The position numbers and the translations under genes are program-made. The notes under the pieces were generated by a model. The model had not been told where the DNA came from. It made no database searches and saw only the letters and a program-made list of their open reading frames with translations. This document shows positions 34,555-46,682 of a stretch of DNA of 64,000 nt, piece by piece (positions within the stretch are counted from its first letter, which is position 1; every line of letters begins with the position of its first letter). Source of the DNA: Spinacia oleracea (taxonomy: Eukaryota; Streptophyta; Magnoliopsida; Caryophyllales; Amaranthaceae); contig NC_079487.1 in NCBI RefSeq assembly GCF_020520425.1, positions 129,416,385-129,480,384 on the forward strand, written 5' to 3'.

Positions 34555-36682
34555 TGTTAATATTAAATTCAATATGGCAATGAGTTTTAGTTATGTTATA
34601 TTACTAGATATTTATTTAGGAGATATATATTATGTTATTGTATTCCTATTTTACGAGTTGTATTTTAGGGATAGATTTGTTAGTATATTGGTTTCTCCTA
34701 AATTGTAATATTCTAGTAATATTGTGTTTCCTAATACTAGGGCTAGGGTTAGGAAGTTGGAGTATATAAATAGGGATTTATATACCATTATGATTGATAT
34801 GCTTGAGATCCTGAACTTGAGCATAGTTTGAGAGAAACACCTGTGAGGTTGATTGATTGTATTGTTGATAACGGTTTTGATTAATAATACAAGTTGGGAC
34901 GTGGGTATACCACGTTATTTATATTGTGTGTGTTTTGTCTATATTGTTATCTCGTACTATTCCTAACAAGTGGTATCAAGAGCTAAGGTTCGTGATGGAG
35001 AAATTTGGTGGAAGGTTCGAGATTCAATTGTTCAATGGAAGGAACAATTTTGCCTTATGGCAAAGCACGGTGAAAGATCTCCTAATCCAACAAGGGTTGT
35101 ATGGAACCCTTGAAGACAAGAAGCCTACCGAAATAGAAAAGACAAAGTGGGAAGACATGAAGTTACGTGCGGCATCGACAATCCGGTTGGCTCTTGCACC
35201 GGAAATTAAGTATGATGTTCTTGAGGAAGATAACCCTAAAAGTTTGTGGGACAAGTTGACAAAGACATATCAGTCCAAGTCTTTGGCCAACAAGTTATTT
35301 CTCAAGAAAGATTTGGTCGGACTCGAGATGGAAGAAGATGGAGATTTGAGAGATCATCTGAATCGTTTCAATGGCTTGATAAACCAACTTAATAATTTGG
35401 ATGAAAAATTAAAGGATGGGGACAAGCTATTCTTCTACTTGTGTCTCTACCAAAGAAGTATAATACTGTGATTACTTCTTTGTTGGTGGGGAAAACGAAG
35501 TTGGGTTTGGAAGAGACTATTGTTGTTCTTCTATAGAACGAAAAATTGATGAAGCAAGGATCGGATGACTCATCGGATGGAGGAGCATTCGTGGTAGATG
35601 CACGTGACAAGAGAAAGAAATTTGGTAAGAAACATAACCTTAATATTAAGTGTTTATATTGTGGAGAGTTGGGTCATATACAAACTATGTGTCCCAAAGC
35701 AAAAGAAGACTTGAAGGAGTTGAAGAAAACTCGCGAGAAGGGACGTGTTTCGTATGCGGAAGGAGATGATGATGATGTTGGTGATGCTCTTTTGGTTCAA
35801 GAAGATAAGGGGCCAAAAGACGGTTGGGTGCTTGACTCGGGAAGTTCTCATCACATATGTGCTAGGAGGGAATGGTTCTCATCCTATGAAGAGTGTGAAG
35901 GGAAGATGGTTACTTTGCCGGATGGTAAGAAGGTAAAAGTTGACGGCATTGGTGAGGTTGTGGTAAAACTTTGCAATGGTCGTGTTCGAAAGTTAGCAGA
36001 TTGAGCTACGTACCAAAGTTAAAACGGAATCTAATTTCATTGGGTAGATTAGATGGTTTGGGTTACACTGTTATGGTGAAAAACAGTAGTTTGGAGGTCA
36101 CTAAAAGGGGTGTGGTGATACTCAAAGGTTGGAAGAATAAAAGAAATCTATTTGTGTTAGATGGAGATGTTCTTGTTCGAGGGAAGGCATTGTCGGATTG
36201 ACGACTGTGTTTCAATAGTGACCGTTAAATCGGTTGTGGCCATATTGGGTTGAAGGGGAGGAATTGTTAATATTAAACCCAATATGGCAATGAGTTTCAG
36301 TTATGGTATATTACTAGATATTTATTTAGGAGATATATATTATGTTATTGTATTCCTATTTTACGAGTTGTATTTTAGGGATAGATTTGTTAGTATATTG
36401 GTTTCTCCTAAATTGTAATATTCTAGTAATATTGTGTTTCCTAATACTAGGGCTAGGGTTAGGAAATTGGGGTATATAAATAGGGATTAATATACCATTA
36501 TGATTGATATGCTTGAGATCCTGAGCTTGAGCATAGTTTGAGAGAAACGTACACCTGTGAGGTTGATTGATTGTATTGTTAATACCGGTTTTGATTAATA
36601 ATACAAGTTGGGACGTGGGTATACCACGTTATTTATATTGTGTGTGATTTGTCTAGATTGTTATCTCGTACTATTCCTAACA
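34555..36682 (+). mobile_element. Short Copia-type LTR retrotransposon, non-autonomous
   Basis: Two LTRs of about 415 bp (34555-34968 and 36265-36682) begin TG and end CA, flanked by the 5-bp duplication GTATA (34550-34554, 36683-36687). TGGTATCAAGAGC just after the first LTR is an initiator-Met tRNA primer site, and AAGGGGAGGAAT before the second is the polypurine tract. The 1.3-kb interior carries gag-type text with a CCHC knuckle and the start of a protease region (LDSGSSHHIC). I see no integrase, reverse transcriptase or RNase H, so it is a broken, non-autonomous fossil. The LTRs differ at about a dozen sites (about 3%), which suggests roughly a million years at commonly used plant rates. 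Confidence 0.9.
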
Positions 36683-36687
36683 GTATA

Positions 36688-37249
36688 TATACTCAATCTT
36701 TGACGCTAAACCAAGAACTCAAGCAGATCGATACATTGCAACTTGAACAATTTCAATTCCTCTATATATTTTCACGAAGAAAAACAACCATTTCCTCTAT
36801 TAATTAAAAATAGAAAAAACATAAATGATGTTTATCATACGTACAACGTAGTTGTTGAGTTGGATGAATATGTGGAGAAGCTTTTTTGTTGAATAACCAT
36901 ACAATAGCAAGTCGCATTCATCTTAAATTATCTTGTGTAAAATATCTATACTATAGAAGAAAAATTGAATGAAATAAAGTAATAAAACAAGTATGGTTTG
37001 GTAGATATTTTAATAAGTAAAAAACAAGTGGGGACCATGTCATTTTAGGGAGTGGGGGTGGGGTGTAGTTATGAAATTATTTGTTTAATAGGGTGGTGGG
37101 ACATATGATATATTAGATAGATTATTTAATTAGATACTGGAGTTGATAAGTTACTAAAAATGGCAAGTGTATCTCTTAAATAAATACGGCCGGAAAAGGC
37201 AAGTGTATCTCTTAAATAAATACGGAGGGAGTACCACAAAACATAGATA
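36688..37249. other. Spacer, no gene
   Basis: AT-rich. 37158-37232 carries two copies of GGCAAGTGTATCTCTTAAAT, ending in TACGGAGGGAGTA, the edge of another Stowaway fragment. Confidence 0.5.
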
Positions 37250-37553
37250 CTCCCTCCGTCCCGGAATACTTGAAACGCTTTCCTTATCGGGCCGTCCCGG
37301 ATTACTTGAAACATTTCTAAAAATGGAAACTTTACATAATATTTTATTATTTTCTCACCTTACCTAAGGGCCCCCAACAACTCTACTACCCCAAATAAAC
37401 ATTAAAAAATTCATGACCCCACACACACATCCTACTATCTATATTAAAAATATACCCCACTACTAACTACCTTTCAATTAAATAAGAAGTCAATTATAAT
37501 GAATTAAACTCCGTGCCGGTCAAACGGTTTCAAGTATTCCGGGACGGAAGGAG
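37250..37553. mobile_element. Stowaway MITE
   Basis: CTCCCTCCGTCCCGGAATAC and GTATTCCGGGACGGAAGGAG form inverted ends continued by TTGAAAC / GTTTCAA, with TA on each side. The element is 304 bp. Confidence 0.88.
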
Positions 37554-38035
37554 TACTCCGTATGTAACTAGTAACTACCTTAGCTAGAGGCATAGAGCTG
37601 AGTTGGGTAGGTCGATCGAGATGGATTTATCACCATTGGATTCGGAATGCGTTAAAGTATGTGTACGTATTACGTACTATAAAATGGGGTCTCCTGCATG
37701 TTAAAAACATGTAAAGTTTATCTAATTTTTATAAGGTTAATTACAAACTACAATTGTTTACAAGGTAGTTTGTCATGCATGAAAATCAAAATTTTATAAG
37801 GTAATATTTCACAAATTCAGCAATAAGTTTTGTTCTCATTTATTCCAAATAAGTTTCTACACTTTTATTTAGAAATATTAAAGAGTTTTAGTAATGTCTC
37901 TAACTAATAAGGGGTTGTAGTTTCATGAAAAAATAAACTCGATGATAAAATTAATTGTATGACGTTGATATCTATCATAAATTCGTAACCACTAACCACT
38001 AACCACCTTAGAGTTAGAGTAGAGGGGAGGAAGTA
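37554..38035. other. Spacer, with part of the knottin upstream region duplicated
   Basis: The segment about 37625-37690 (TTTATCACCA, then GGAATGCGTTAAAGTATGT and AATGGGGTC) recurs at about 38376-38465, just upstream of the first peptide gene. No gene is seen here. Confidence 0.5.
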
Positions 38036-38203
38036 TTTGCGCATATCAGACATGTATGGGCAAATACATATCAGAATAAAAGACAAAATAGGAAAAAGGA
38101 CAAAAAAGAAATTAAATGGTACTTTTTTTTTACAGAATGATACTTCCTTTTTTGTCTTTTAGCTGATATGTATGTTGCCACACATATCAGATATGCGAAA
38201 AAA
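38036..38203. mobile_element. MITE with TTTGCGCATATCAGA-type inverted ends
   Basis: The left end TTTGCGCATATCAGACATG is the near reverse complement of the right end CATATCAGATATGCGAAA. The interior has GGTACTTTTTTTT and AGACAAAA. A related copy is at 56234-56475. Confidence 0.65.
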
Positions 38204-38362
38204 CAAGAATGGACCCTAACTGAACCAGCACCTAGCACAGGTGAACCAGCCCAGCTACGCAGGTCATCGCTTGAGCCAAGCCCAAGCATTTCGCAGTTGA
38301 TGGGGCTCGAACTTGTGACCTCCAAGTCACAAGGTGAGTTCCCCACCAACTCCACCAACTTA
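38204..38362 (-). mobile_element. tRNA-derived SINE upstream of the first peptide gene
   Basis: The minus strand starts GTTGGTGGAGTTGGTGGGG, with a B box AAGTTCGAGCCCC about 50 bases on, then GGTTCACCTGTGCTAGGTGC. This resembles SINE families of Amaranthaceae; the family assignment is from memory. It ends about 210 bp before the TATA box of the next gene. Confidence 0.6.
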
Positions 38363-38570
38363 TGTTGGTTCCGTATTTATCACCATAAATTCGATCTGGA
38401 ATGCGTTAAAGTATGTATACGTACTATATTAATTGTCTACCTATCTAATATTCTAATGGGGTCCGTCTTTTGTTTAAAGAAGGTGTAAATTTAATTTGTA
38501 TGTGGACATTATTGAAGTATGTATAAATGTATAATGTATAATGTATGCCTGTATGGTATGAATTGATGGC

Positions 38571-38578
38571 TATAAAAA
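38571..38578 (+). promoter_or_regulatory. TATA box of peptide gene 1
   Basis: TATAAAAA lies 82 bp before the ATG, which predicts transcription from about 38603. Confidence 0.7.
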
Positions 38579-38659
38579 GGGGCTCCAGACTCCAGTCCTC
38601 CAGCAACAAATAAAGTCGATCGATCATAAAATCATTATATAAATTTAATATTAATTAAA

Positions 38660-39001
38660 ATGATGAAAAACTGGGGTTTAGTCGTAGTTGTTATAATAGG
38701 CATTATGGCAATGGTTGGCAGTAGCAGTGCAGGTGAAATGGAGCAATATGAGGTGGCATCGGTTCTTTCAAACATCATGCTTGAGGGGGCGGGTGCAACT
38801 GGTGCGCTGAGTTGCACTGGTTCTGGACAAAGTTGTGCGAGTCATAGCGAGTGTTGTCCACACACCGCATGTCGTTATTTATATAACAAGTGTGAATGGT
38901 GTCCAGCAGCTGGTGATTCTTGTGGTCGTTCTTGGCACTGTTGTCCAGGATTCACCTGCTATTATGATAGTTTCTGGACTGTTACTGGTACATGCTCCTA
39001 A
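38660..39001 (+). CDS. Secreted 12-cysteine double-knottin peptide, copy 1
   Basis: An intronless frame of 113 residues. Residues 1-24 are a signal peptide (VVVVIIGIMAMVG core, SSSAG end). A pro-segment rich in Glu/Leu/Ala follows to about residue 48. The C-terminal part has 12 cysteines in two matching blocks: C-x6-C-x5-CC-x4-C-x6-C, two residues, then C-x6-C-x5-CC-x4-C-x11-C. Each block has the inhibitor-cystine-knot spacing of knottin antimicrobial and protease-inhibitor peptides. Spinach and Mirabilis knottins I recall have one block. It is likely secreted; target and activity cannot be read from sequence. The 324 bp at 38765-39088 match copy 2 at 48201-48524 exactly. A frame at 38835-39044 is its shadow. 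Confidence 0.85.
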   Translation: MMKNWGLVVVVIIGIMAMVGSSSAGEMEQYEVASVLSNIMLEGAGATGALSCTGSGQSCASHSECCPHTACRYLYNKCEWCPAAGDSCGRSWHCCPGFTCYYDSFWTVTGTCS

Positions 39002-39088
39002 CTATTTAAACAATTGCCGCCCCGCCCGTCGTCGTTACTGGTAAATGCTAATTAATGCATTGCGTAACCCGTTACGTTATGTCACCTT

Positions 39089-39485
39089 ATTTTCAATTTA
39101 TGTATGCATGTGTACTGTCTATTGTTTACCTAAATCCGGACTACTACTATGTATGTTAAATAAACCTCGTCACTAGCTCTGATCCTCATTATTGATAGAT
39201 CTTGAGGTCGGGGTTTGTATTACGAGTAGCCGAGTAGTAGTCATCGGATCGAGTCGAATCGTCTACTACTGCCACATACAGATCAGTACGTACTTCTGTT
39301 TGGAGTAGTCTTGTATTGTACCTTTCAATTAATCATGTACGTACGTTATTGTGTACTTCCATCGTCCCTTAATTAAGTTGCAATATATGCACTTTATTAT
39401 GTTATAATATACGCATGTCCATCGATCGTACGTCTTAAAAACTACTGCTCCATACTCCTCAATTTTATGTTGTCAATTAATGCCC
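39089..39485 (+). repeat. Diverged 3' part of the peptide-gene duplication
   Basis: Aligns to about 48525-48935, sharing CCTAAATCCGGACTACTAC and GGATCGAGTCGAATCGTC. At least seven substitutions and several indels occur in the first 260 bp, unlike the identical tract before it. Confidence 0.8.
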
Positions 39486-40631
39486 ACTTCTAGAGTTAGT
39501 AGTATGGACTACACGCTAATACGCTACCATGTACTACCTCTGTTTCACAATATAGTCCTTGCAAATTCTCTCTCTAAAACCCTGAGAAAGCTTTCCTATC
39601 TAGTAACGCCGGGGCTATAATCACGTCATAACAATGGGACCCTGTGTAATTTTTCAAAATGGGACCGTTAATTAATTACTTTAATAAAAAAAATCCAAAA
39701 TTTTGAACAAAAAACAATCCCTTGTAAAATTAATTGTCTGACTAGCTATATGATCTGATCGTCGATCGACTCGATTGATCTCTAGGATCTCTAAGCATGA
39801 TCCATTCATCTACCTCTATAACAATAAATCAAAATTTCAAACACTCAAACAGTTAATAAACCTTCATAATCAATACAGTATTATGCAATCATACAATTTG
39901 CAAATCAAAATCGAATAATTTGATTAATTTTGGCCAAATTTAATTGAAATTTAATGAGACTATCAAAACTTACCAGAAATTAAAGGATGGTGCTGATTTG
40001 AATGATTTCGTACTTCGTAGCAGTACGTGCATATGTTGGGAAACTAGGCTGTGAAATAACAGTTTAATGATCAATTTCAACTTGATTTATCCGTTGAGAT
40101 CTGATAAGGATGAAAGTAAGTTAAAGAATATGAACGAGATTCGGGGAGAAATTGATGAATGTTTGTTTCCCAGTCAATCACTCTTTCCCGTAAATGAAAG
40201 CATGGTAAACTCCGGAAAAAAAATTAAACGAGATTTAATTTGGGGAAGAAGGATGAAATTAAATTTGAACAAGAACTAGGTAAGAATGAATGAAATTTAA
40301 TTGAAGGATTTGATTGGGGAACAATGAACGACAACTTTGTAAACATCCAAAAACCATAACTAAAGTCTCCGAAAATCCATAACTGAACCGGAAAAAAAAC
40401 ATTTAAAAAAGTTCAAAGTATAGTTGTTTGTTTCCGAAAATCAAGGAGCAAAACGCAATTTCAATTTAAGGGGATTCAAACTCAGGACCTTTGGTTTATA
40501 ACACATTACCTTAACCAATGTTCCAACTTAGTTGTCATGTGCATTTAGGTGAATATTTACATTATATTCGAAATTAAAATTTGAGGGCGTTGTTCCGTCG
40601 CTCACCTCGCACCGTCCCAGAACCGGCCCTG
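39486..40631. other. Spacer with SINE-like remnant, no gene
   Basis: Minus-strand GAGTTTGAATCCCC near 40472 is a B-box-like word of a probable SINE (about 40465-40545). The frame at 40067-40279 has no recognised domain. Confidence 0.4.
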
Positions 40632-43600
40632 CTATCTAGGTTTCTAGAGATCTTTTCTTTCTCCTTCTTCTTCTCCTCTTTTGATCTCTCTTCTCTCTTC
40701 TCTATTCTCTCTTTACCCCTCTCATCATATCATGTATGATTCCCCAACTCGTATGAGTATCACTATCCCGCTCTCTTCCAATGATATTCCCCCTAGCTTT
40801 GGAGGATTCAGTCTTGCGGTAGTGGATAATTCAAGGATTACAGGTCTTTTTATGAAGCTCAAATTCAAGTATGGGTTTCTCAGCTCTGAAGACGAATGGT
40901 CCAATCTCAGTTGGTAAAGTGGGTTACTCGAAAGATCTCTTTGTATTCTTCTGTAATAATATTGAAGATAAAGATAATTTTTTCTCCATTGGTACGACTT
41001 CGTTCATGGGGGCGCTGGTTATATTCAAAGGTTGGCATATGGGAGCTTCCATTCAAAATCTAGATTTCTCATAAGCTTATTTTTGGGGTCAACATTGAAA
41101 GAAGCCAAACTACGCATAACCAATTGCATGTTGCTCATAGAACCCTCGAATGAATATGTAGAGTCACTAAGTTCGATGACCAGTAAAAAAAAGATGGTCC
41201 AAAACTATTCATCGGGGATAATATGGTGATTCCGATAGAAAAAGTTGTCGTCTCGAGCTTCTACTATGAATTTAGACACGACAACTTCAAATGGATTGAT
41301 TTTAGATATGAGGGAATCTTTAACCTCTTCCAAAACTGTGGTAAAGTTGGCCACCGAAAATCTAATTGAAAATCAACTCAGGTAGCATGAAAACGAGAAA
41401 TTCACCACCGCCTTAGGTCAATTGGTGGATCGAAATACGACTTCATGGTTGAAGATCATGCACCTCCTCTATACTCCAAAAGAATCATGGGTCTTGAGGA
41501 TGTGGAAAATTTCAGAACGCAACTCAATTTGAGGGTATTCCCTGAGATACCTCATCATCAGATTCCGGTGGCAGTAATGATGGTGGAGGACATGATCACT
41601 CAGAGAAATCGCCGCGAAATCCTAGTCTCGTGGGAGAAATGGTAACGACGATGGACCATCATCGCAACACTAGAAACGGAAACGTGATGAGCCCGGTAAA
41701 CCCATAATGGAGGGAGGCCACTCTGATAGTTTGATCGAGTGCTTTCAGGCCTGAGGTAAACCCGGACCAGTCTCCGTGGAAAAAAGTTAAAACCCAATTG
41801 ATGTATGCAGGTAAGGGCAAGCGACGATCTCTGGGTAAAGATGGCAGAGGAAGATGAAACAGTTGGCTCGGGAAAGAAGGTGAAGATCAATGTTCTCAAA
41901 TTAACCCAGTGGCGCGGTTGGCCTGCTCAGTCTTTGGTTATAAAATAAAGTGTATTAGTTGGAATTGTAGAGGGGTAAGTAACTCTGAGTCCCCAATTTC
42001 CCCTTTTCTTTCTAGTTTTCGGCAAAATGTAATGTTGATTTTACTTTTATCTCGGAATCTAAATGTAAGGTAGCTAGTCTCGAAGCCCCCTTTGCTCGAA
42101 TGGGCTTCGTTGGTAACACAAGGTGGGACGCACTTGGTAGTACATGCAATCTTTTCTTGGGCTGGTCTAGTCGGGTAGATGTTAGTGTGATTTCAGTTGA
42201 TGCAAATGTAATTTTCTGTAAGGTTAATTATGAGCTTAACGTTGACTTTTACTTCGTATTTGTTTATGGCTGCCCGTACATCTACGGTCGTAACTTGGTT
42301 TAGGATAGGATTAGTTCTCTGATGAAAAATAATAGTTGGAAAACGATGCTCATAGGTGACAAAAATCAGCTAGAAGACAATTCACAAAATTGGGTGGAAG
42401 AAGTAATGTCCAAGGGTCTTCTGATTTATCTCTTGAAAAAGCGCATGTGGGATTTCTGAATTACCCCATCATGGGGTTTCATACACTTGGACCAACAATA
42501 GATCTGGTACAAACTCCATTTTTGAGAGGCTAGACAGGGCTTATGCGTGTTCGGAGTGGAGGGTGTTATTCCCTAACGCTATGGTGTGCAATCTCCCTAT
42601 TTTCTTATCTGATCATATCCCGATTATCCTCGACTTTTCCCACTTATAGGTAAAAAAGAAAAAACCCTACAAACTCGAAGCTTGGTGTCTGCTTAGAAAA
42701 GAAATTGAGGAAATTACCAACTCCAATGGTCGAAGTTCATCCACGGGTCAAAGCTTTTCTCGATCCAAAGAAGATTAGAAGGTGTTGTTGGGGAGGCTAG
42801 GAAGTGGTGCCTGGACTTCATGAGGGATTCAGGTTTTTCATGGAATAAGTTTGAAGAAGATCTCACTCTCTTGCAGTCAAATTTGTAAGACCATAACTCG
42901 ATAGTTAAAGAGGTTGAGCATCGTAATATAATTGACTAACACTCACTTGCAGGAACTCCTAGCCCCCTTTTCCAACATGGAGATTAAGAAGACGGCGTTT
43001 TGCTCTAAGCCCCTTAAGTCTCCAGGTTCGGACGGAGTACCACCAATATTTTTCCAAAGGAACTAGCAAACTGTAAGTCATGATGTCTATGAAGGAGTGC
43101 ACTCGTTCTTTACGACTGGCCGCATGGTGAGGGAAACCAAAAAGACTTATGTGGCTCTTAAATTATCCCTAAGGAGCGACGCCCCTCATTGTTTGGATAT
43201 TTTCTTCCAATTAGCTTATGTAACTCCATCTACAAGATTATCTCGAAGTGCTTGGTTAACAAGATCAAGTATATTCTTTCGGACCTTGTTGGTGATACTC
43301 AGAATGCGTTTGTACCTGGAAGAATGATGGTTGACAATTGTTTTATGGAACATGAAATTATCAACCATGTCAAGAAGCGGAAATTGGTGCAAATTTGAAG
43401 GAATTTTAAAGGTCGATCTTAGTAAAGCCTATGACCGAGTTGATTGGGCTTTCATGATCAAAATTTTAAAGCATATGGGCTTCCCAATGTATCACCACTG
43501 TTTCTTACTCTATCCTTGTAAATGGCGAGCTAGACGACAATCAATCCGATAAGGGGGATTCATTAGGGGGACCCTCTATCCCCGTACCTCTTTATTCTCC

Positions 43601-44517
43601 TTATGGAAGCCCTTTCTCGAGGAGTCGGGCGTATAGAAAGTGAAAGAATCATCCATGTATTCGAATTGGTAAGTATACCCTAGCGGTTTCTCAATTATTT
43701 TCCACAGATGATGCGTTGTTCAGTTTTGAAGCTACTACGGACTCTTGTAGAGCGGTTCGCACGTGTAAGATGGCCTTTGTCGGGTCTCTGGGGAGATGAT
43801 TAATTTTGGGAAATTCTTTATCCTCTTTAGCCCTAATACTCCTTTGAGGTTTATGAGGATGATGAAGAGTCCATTGGAGGTAGTAAATAAAGATTATATG
43901 GGCGATTATTTGGGTTGCCCTATGGATGTGGATGGGCGTTCTTCTGCAAAATTCAATGTGTTAGTGGATAAAGTGAATAACAAGATATCTTCGTGGAAAT
44001 TTTCTAACCTCAGTGCAGTTGGGAAGATTGTTCTTATTAATGGGGTCCTTATAGCCTTGGATTCTCATATTCTCTCTATTTATATGTGTCTGGCCCTAGT
44101 TTTGAGAAAGCTCACCTTCACTCTCACAAAAATATGGTGGCCTAAAGGGAGCTCTACCCATTCTAGTCCTATATATATAATTAAGGAGTTGATCTAAACT
44201 TGTAGAGATGATAGGGGTCAGCCGTCAGGGGACCTTGACGTGGCCACATTAAACAAATCTCTTCTGGCTCGACAATGCTGGAGAATGCATGATCAACCTT
44301 ATCTACTGGTTAGCAGAATTTCAGAGGAAAATATGGAGCAGATCCCATTAGTTAATGTTATTCGAATCCCCCCCTCCCCCCAAAGCTTTCTCATGGGAGG
44401 CCTGTAGCTTATTGCGAGCTACTGGTGCAATCAAAGAAGAAATCCGCTTTAGAGTTGGTAATGGTCGCAACATTAAAATTCAATAGGATCGTTGGGCTAG
44501 CAATATATGAACGGTAG
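40632..44517 (+). mobile_element. Decayed L1-type LINE, 3' end missing
   Basis: It follows plant L1 order. A CT-rich leader (about 40632-40720) is followed by ORF1 text with a worn CCHC knuckle near 41335 (FQNCGKVGHRKSN, first and last Cys lost, the last to a stop). The endonuclease starts CISWNCRG near 41950, with FISESK and SYTWTNN...ERLDRAYA...SDHIPI near 42030-42640. Reverse transcriptase blocks are KSPGSDG (43017), QNAFVPGRM (43300), KVDLSKAYDRVDW (43410) and FSTDDAL (43702), then LGCPMD and FRVGNGRNIKI (44450). Frames shift several times and stops are frequent, so it is dead. It stops near 44517, where an LTR-like block begins. Confidence 0.85.
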
Positions 44518-44525
44518 AGGGCTTT

Positions 44526-45248
44526 TTTGTTATGTTATGATACATATAAAGCATATATATTTCATGCGGAAAAACCATAAAGCCACGAATCCAAATTAAT
44601 AGCCACATAACAATTAACATAATTTAGGATACATACTTATGTAGCGTGCCCTCCCTAGCTGCTTCCGAACCGAACAAGAACAAGTTTAGGACTCCAAATG
44701 TCGTCCCTCCGTAGATAGTCCATAGCACGTTCGGATCTGCCTTTTAATTAACTAGAATTGCACCTATAAGGTTTTAAGTTATTCGAATAATTTGTGGCAA
44801 ATTAATGTTAGTTTAATCCTTAAAACTATGTGAATACTTGAATTGGAGTGATTTTAAATTGTGAATGCCATCACATATTTATATGGTTGGAACAATGGAA
44901 TTAGAAGTCTACTAGGTTTCAGTTAATCTAATCCTATTAGAATTAGACATTAATTAAAACTAATAAGTTATTGTTTAGCTAAACAACTAACTCTAGTAAC
45001 TTTATTAAATTTAATCTTTAATCTAATCCTAATTGCTTAACGATTCAACGCATGCACGTACTCAACGCACACACGCACACACAACACTCAAGGGTCGTTG
45101 GGCGCGCGCGCGCGCGGAGCAGGCTCGGCCCGTAGCTGCTCGCAGCCCATTTGCTTGGGCACGCCTGTTGCCATGCGCGCTGGGCCTAGCCTTGCGTGCT
45201 GCTTGGCTGGGCCTACGTGCCTTGGCTGCTGCTGCGTTCCCTTGTGCG
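44526..45248 (-). mobile_element. Possible Copia-type LTR fragment, with GC-rich part
   Basis: TGTTATG at the left and ATACATATAAAGCATATATA with TTTCATGCGGAAA resemble plant Copia LTR ends. The right part (45095-45245) is GC-rich with a (GC)n tract. It interrupts the LINE and is cut off by the next LTR-like block. Assignment is by texture only. Confidence 0.4.
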
Positions 45249-46682
45249 TGATGAATCATATTTATATAGGGTATTTTTGGCTCATTTAGGTTGCATTTCT
45301 AGGCATTTTTCTCATATTAGTTGCATTTAAAGTCATAATTGCATAAGTCGTCGTTATCGTACTCTATTACGCTTCGTTTGTGTTTTCTTTGATATTTCAG
45401 GTGATTTTACAATCATTTGGATGTTTCCAGAGATATGGAGGTGGGTCGAATGACTATCGGATGGTTCGTATTGAAAACGTCGTGTTTGATTGGAAAATGG
45501 AGTTTTCGGAAATGATTTGCGGGAATTCCGGTTCACTTAGCTTAATTTATTCGGTCATCGAGGCAATTTGTTATTTTGGATGACACGGGGCTAGTTTCTG
45601 ATGCTCGACATAAAATCTCGGTAGTGTGGGAAGCATCGTCACAACAACGCACCTGATCGTGCAATGTGCCCACAGCGAAGCGCGTTATGCCCACATCTAG
45701 CGCGTTGTGGCCGCACCCAGTCCGCAGCACCCCGTCGCCTCGCTAAAACAACGTCTGTCATGCTCACAGCGATGTGCTGCGCCCACATCGCACACTTTCT
45801 TCTTCGATGCGCCCACAGCCCGCGCGCTGTGCCCACATGCAGCAAGATTGTTGTGCCCACATCGCACTCACACCTTGCATAAGCGAACTGCTGGCCTGCT
45901 CACAGCGCAAGGCTGCGCGCTCAGCGCGCCCAAGCCAATAAACCTACCATATTGCATACGTCTCTCTCGCCGTCGGTTTCTCATCACGTCATCACTCCAT
46001 CGACCAATCATTGACGACTTCTATTTTTATTTATTTATTTTTATTTCAGAAAAGAGGAAGCTTATAAATATTGAAGGGAATTATTTTCCTAGGGCTCTCA
46101 TGTTATTATTTCTTTTTAGAATTCTCAATGCACGATTAGTTTTATTTTTCTCTCTTTTTCTTTCATGAACCCTACCATTAATGGTTTCATTATTCATTGA
46201 TATTTCTAGTTGATTAGGTTTTATCTTTAATCTTTGCGATCTGATCAATTGTTTGATTAAATCTTGCTAATAGGGTTTCGAATCGAAAGATCGACTTTTA
46301 GAGGCTTACCTACAACTAGCAATTCTGATTATGTTAGCGACCGTACTGCATATGTTGAATCGAGAGTGTTAAGACCCGACCATAGGATTAACTCGTGCTT
46401 TAGATACTTTGAATACTTGAATTGTTGATGATGTTTTAATTGATTTTGAACTATGAACATGGTGAACCATTGCCCTAGATGTTTTAGTTTATTTTCCTAT
46501 TTATTTTAGTTTAAACATTCAATATAATCCTAAATTTCGTGACATTGTTAGTTTCGCCATACCTATATTTAAATAGTCATCTCTCTGTGGATTCGACCCT
46601 GCTTACCCTACTACATTGTTAAGAGGTTTCGTTAGGATTTTACATTTCACGCTTGTTGTTTCACTGTTGATTGTTTATATTC
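45249..46682 (+). mobile_element. Probable Gypsy (Athila-like) LTR, solo
   Basis: It starts TGATGAATCATATTTATATA with GGTTGCATTTCTAGGCATTT, and the 3' part has CTCTGTGGATTCGACCC, text I associate with Athila-type LTRs. No primer site or coding region follows, so a solo or fragmentary LTR is likely. The right bound (TTATATTCA) is approximate and no duplication was seen. Confidence 0.45.
45655..45935. repeat. GC-rich TGCCCACA-type degenerate repeats
   Basis: Words (T/C)GCCCACA(T/G) recur about every 25-40 bp with GCGCG text between. It lies inside the LTR-like block and makes spurious open frames on both strands. Confidence 0.7.

Noticed and set aside
38835-39044. 69-codon frame overlapping the knottin gene, repeated at 48271-48480
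   Set aside because: An out-of-frame shadow of the peptide gene, identical in both places because the DNA is identical.
45033-45900. GC-rich frames as a gene or CpG-island promoter
   Set aside because: Alanine/arginine-rich frames occur on both strands within LTR-like text and repeats.
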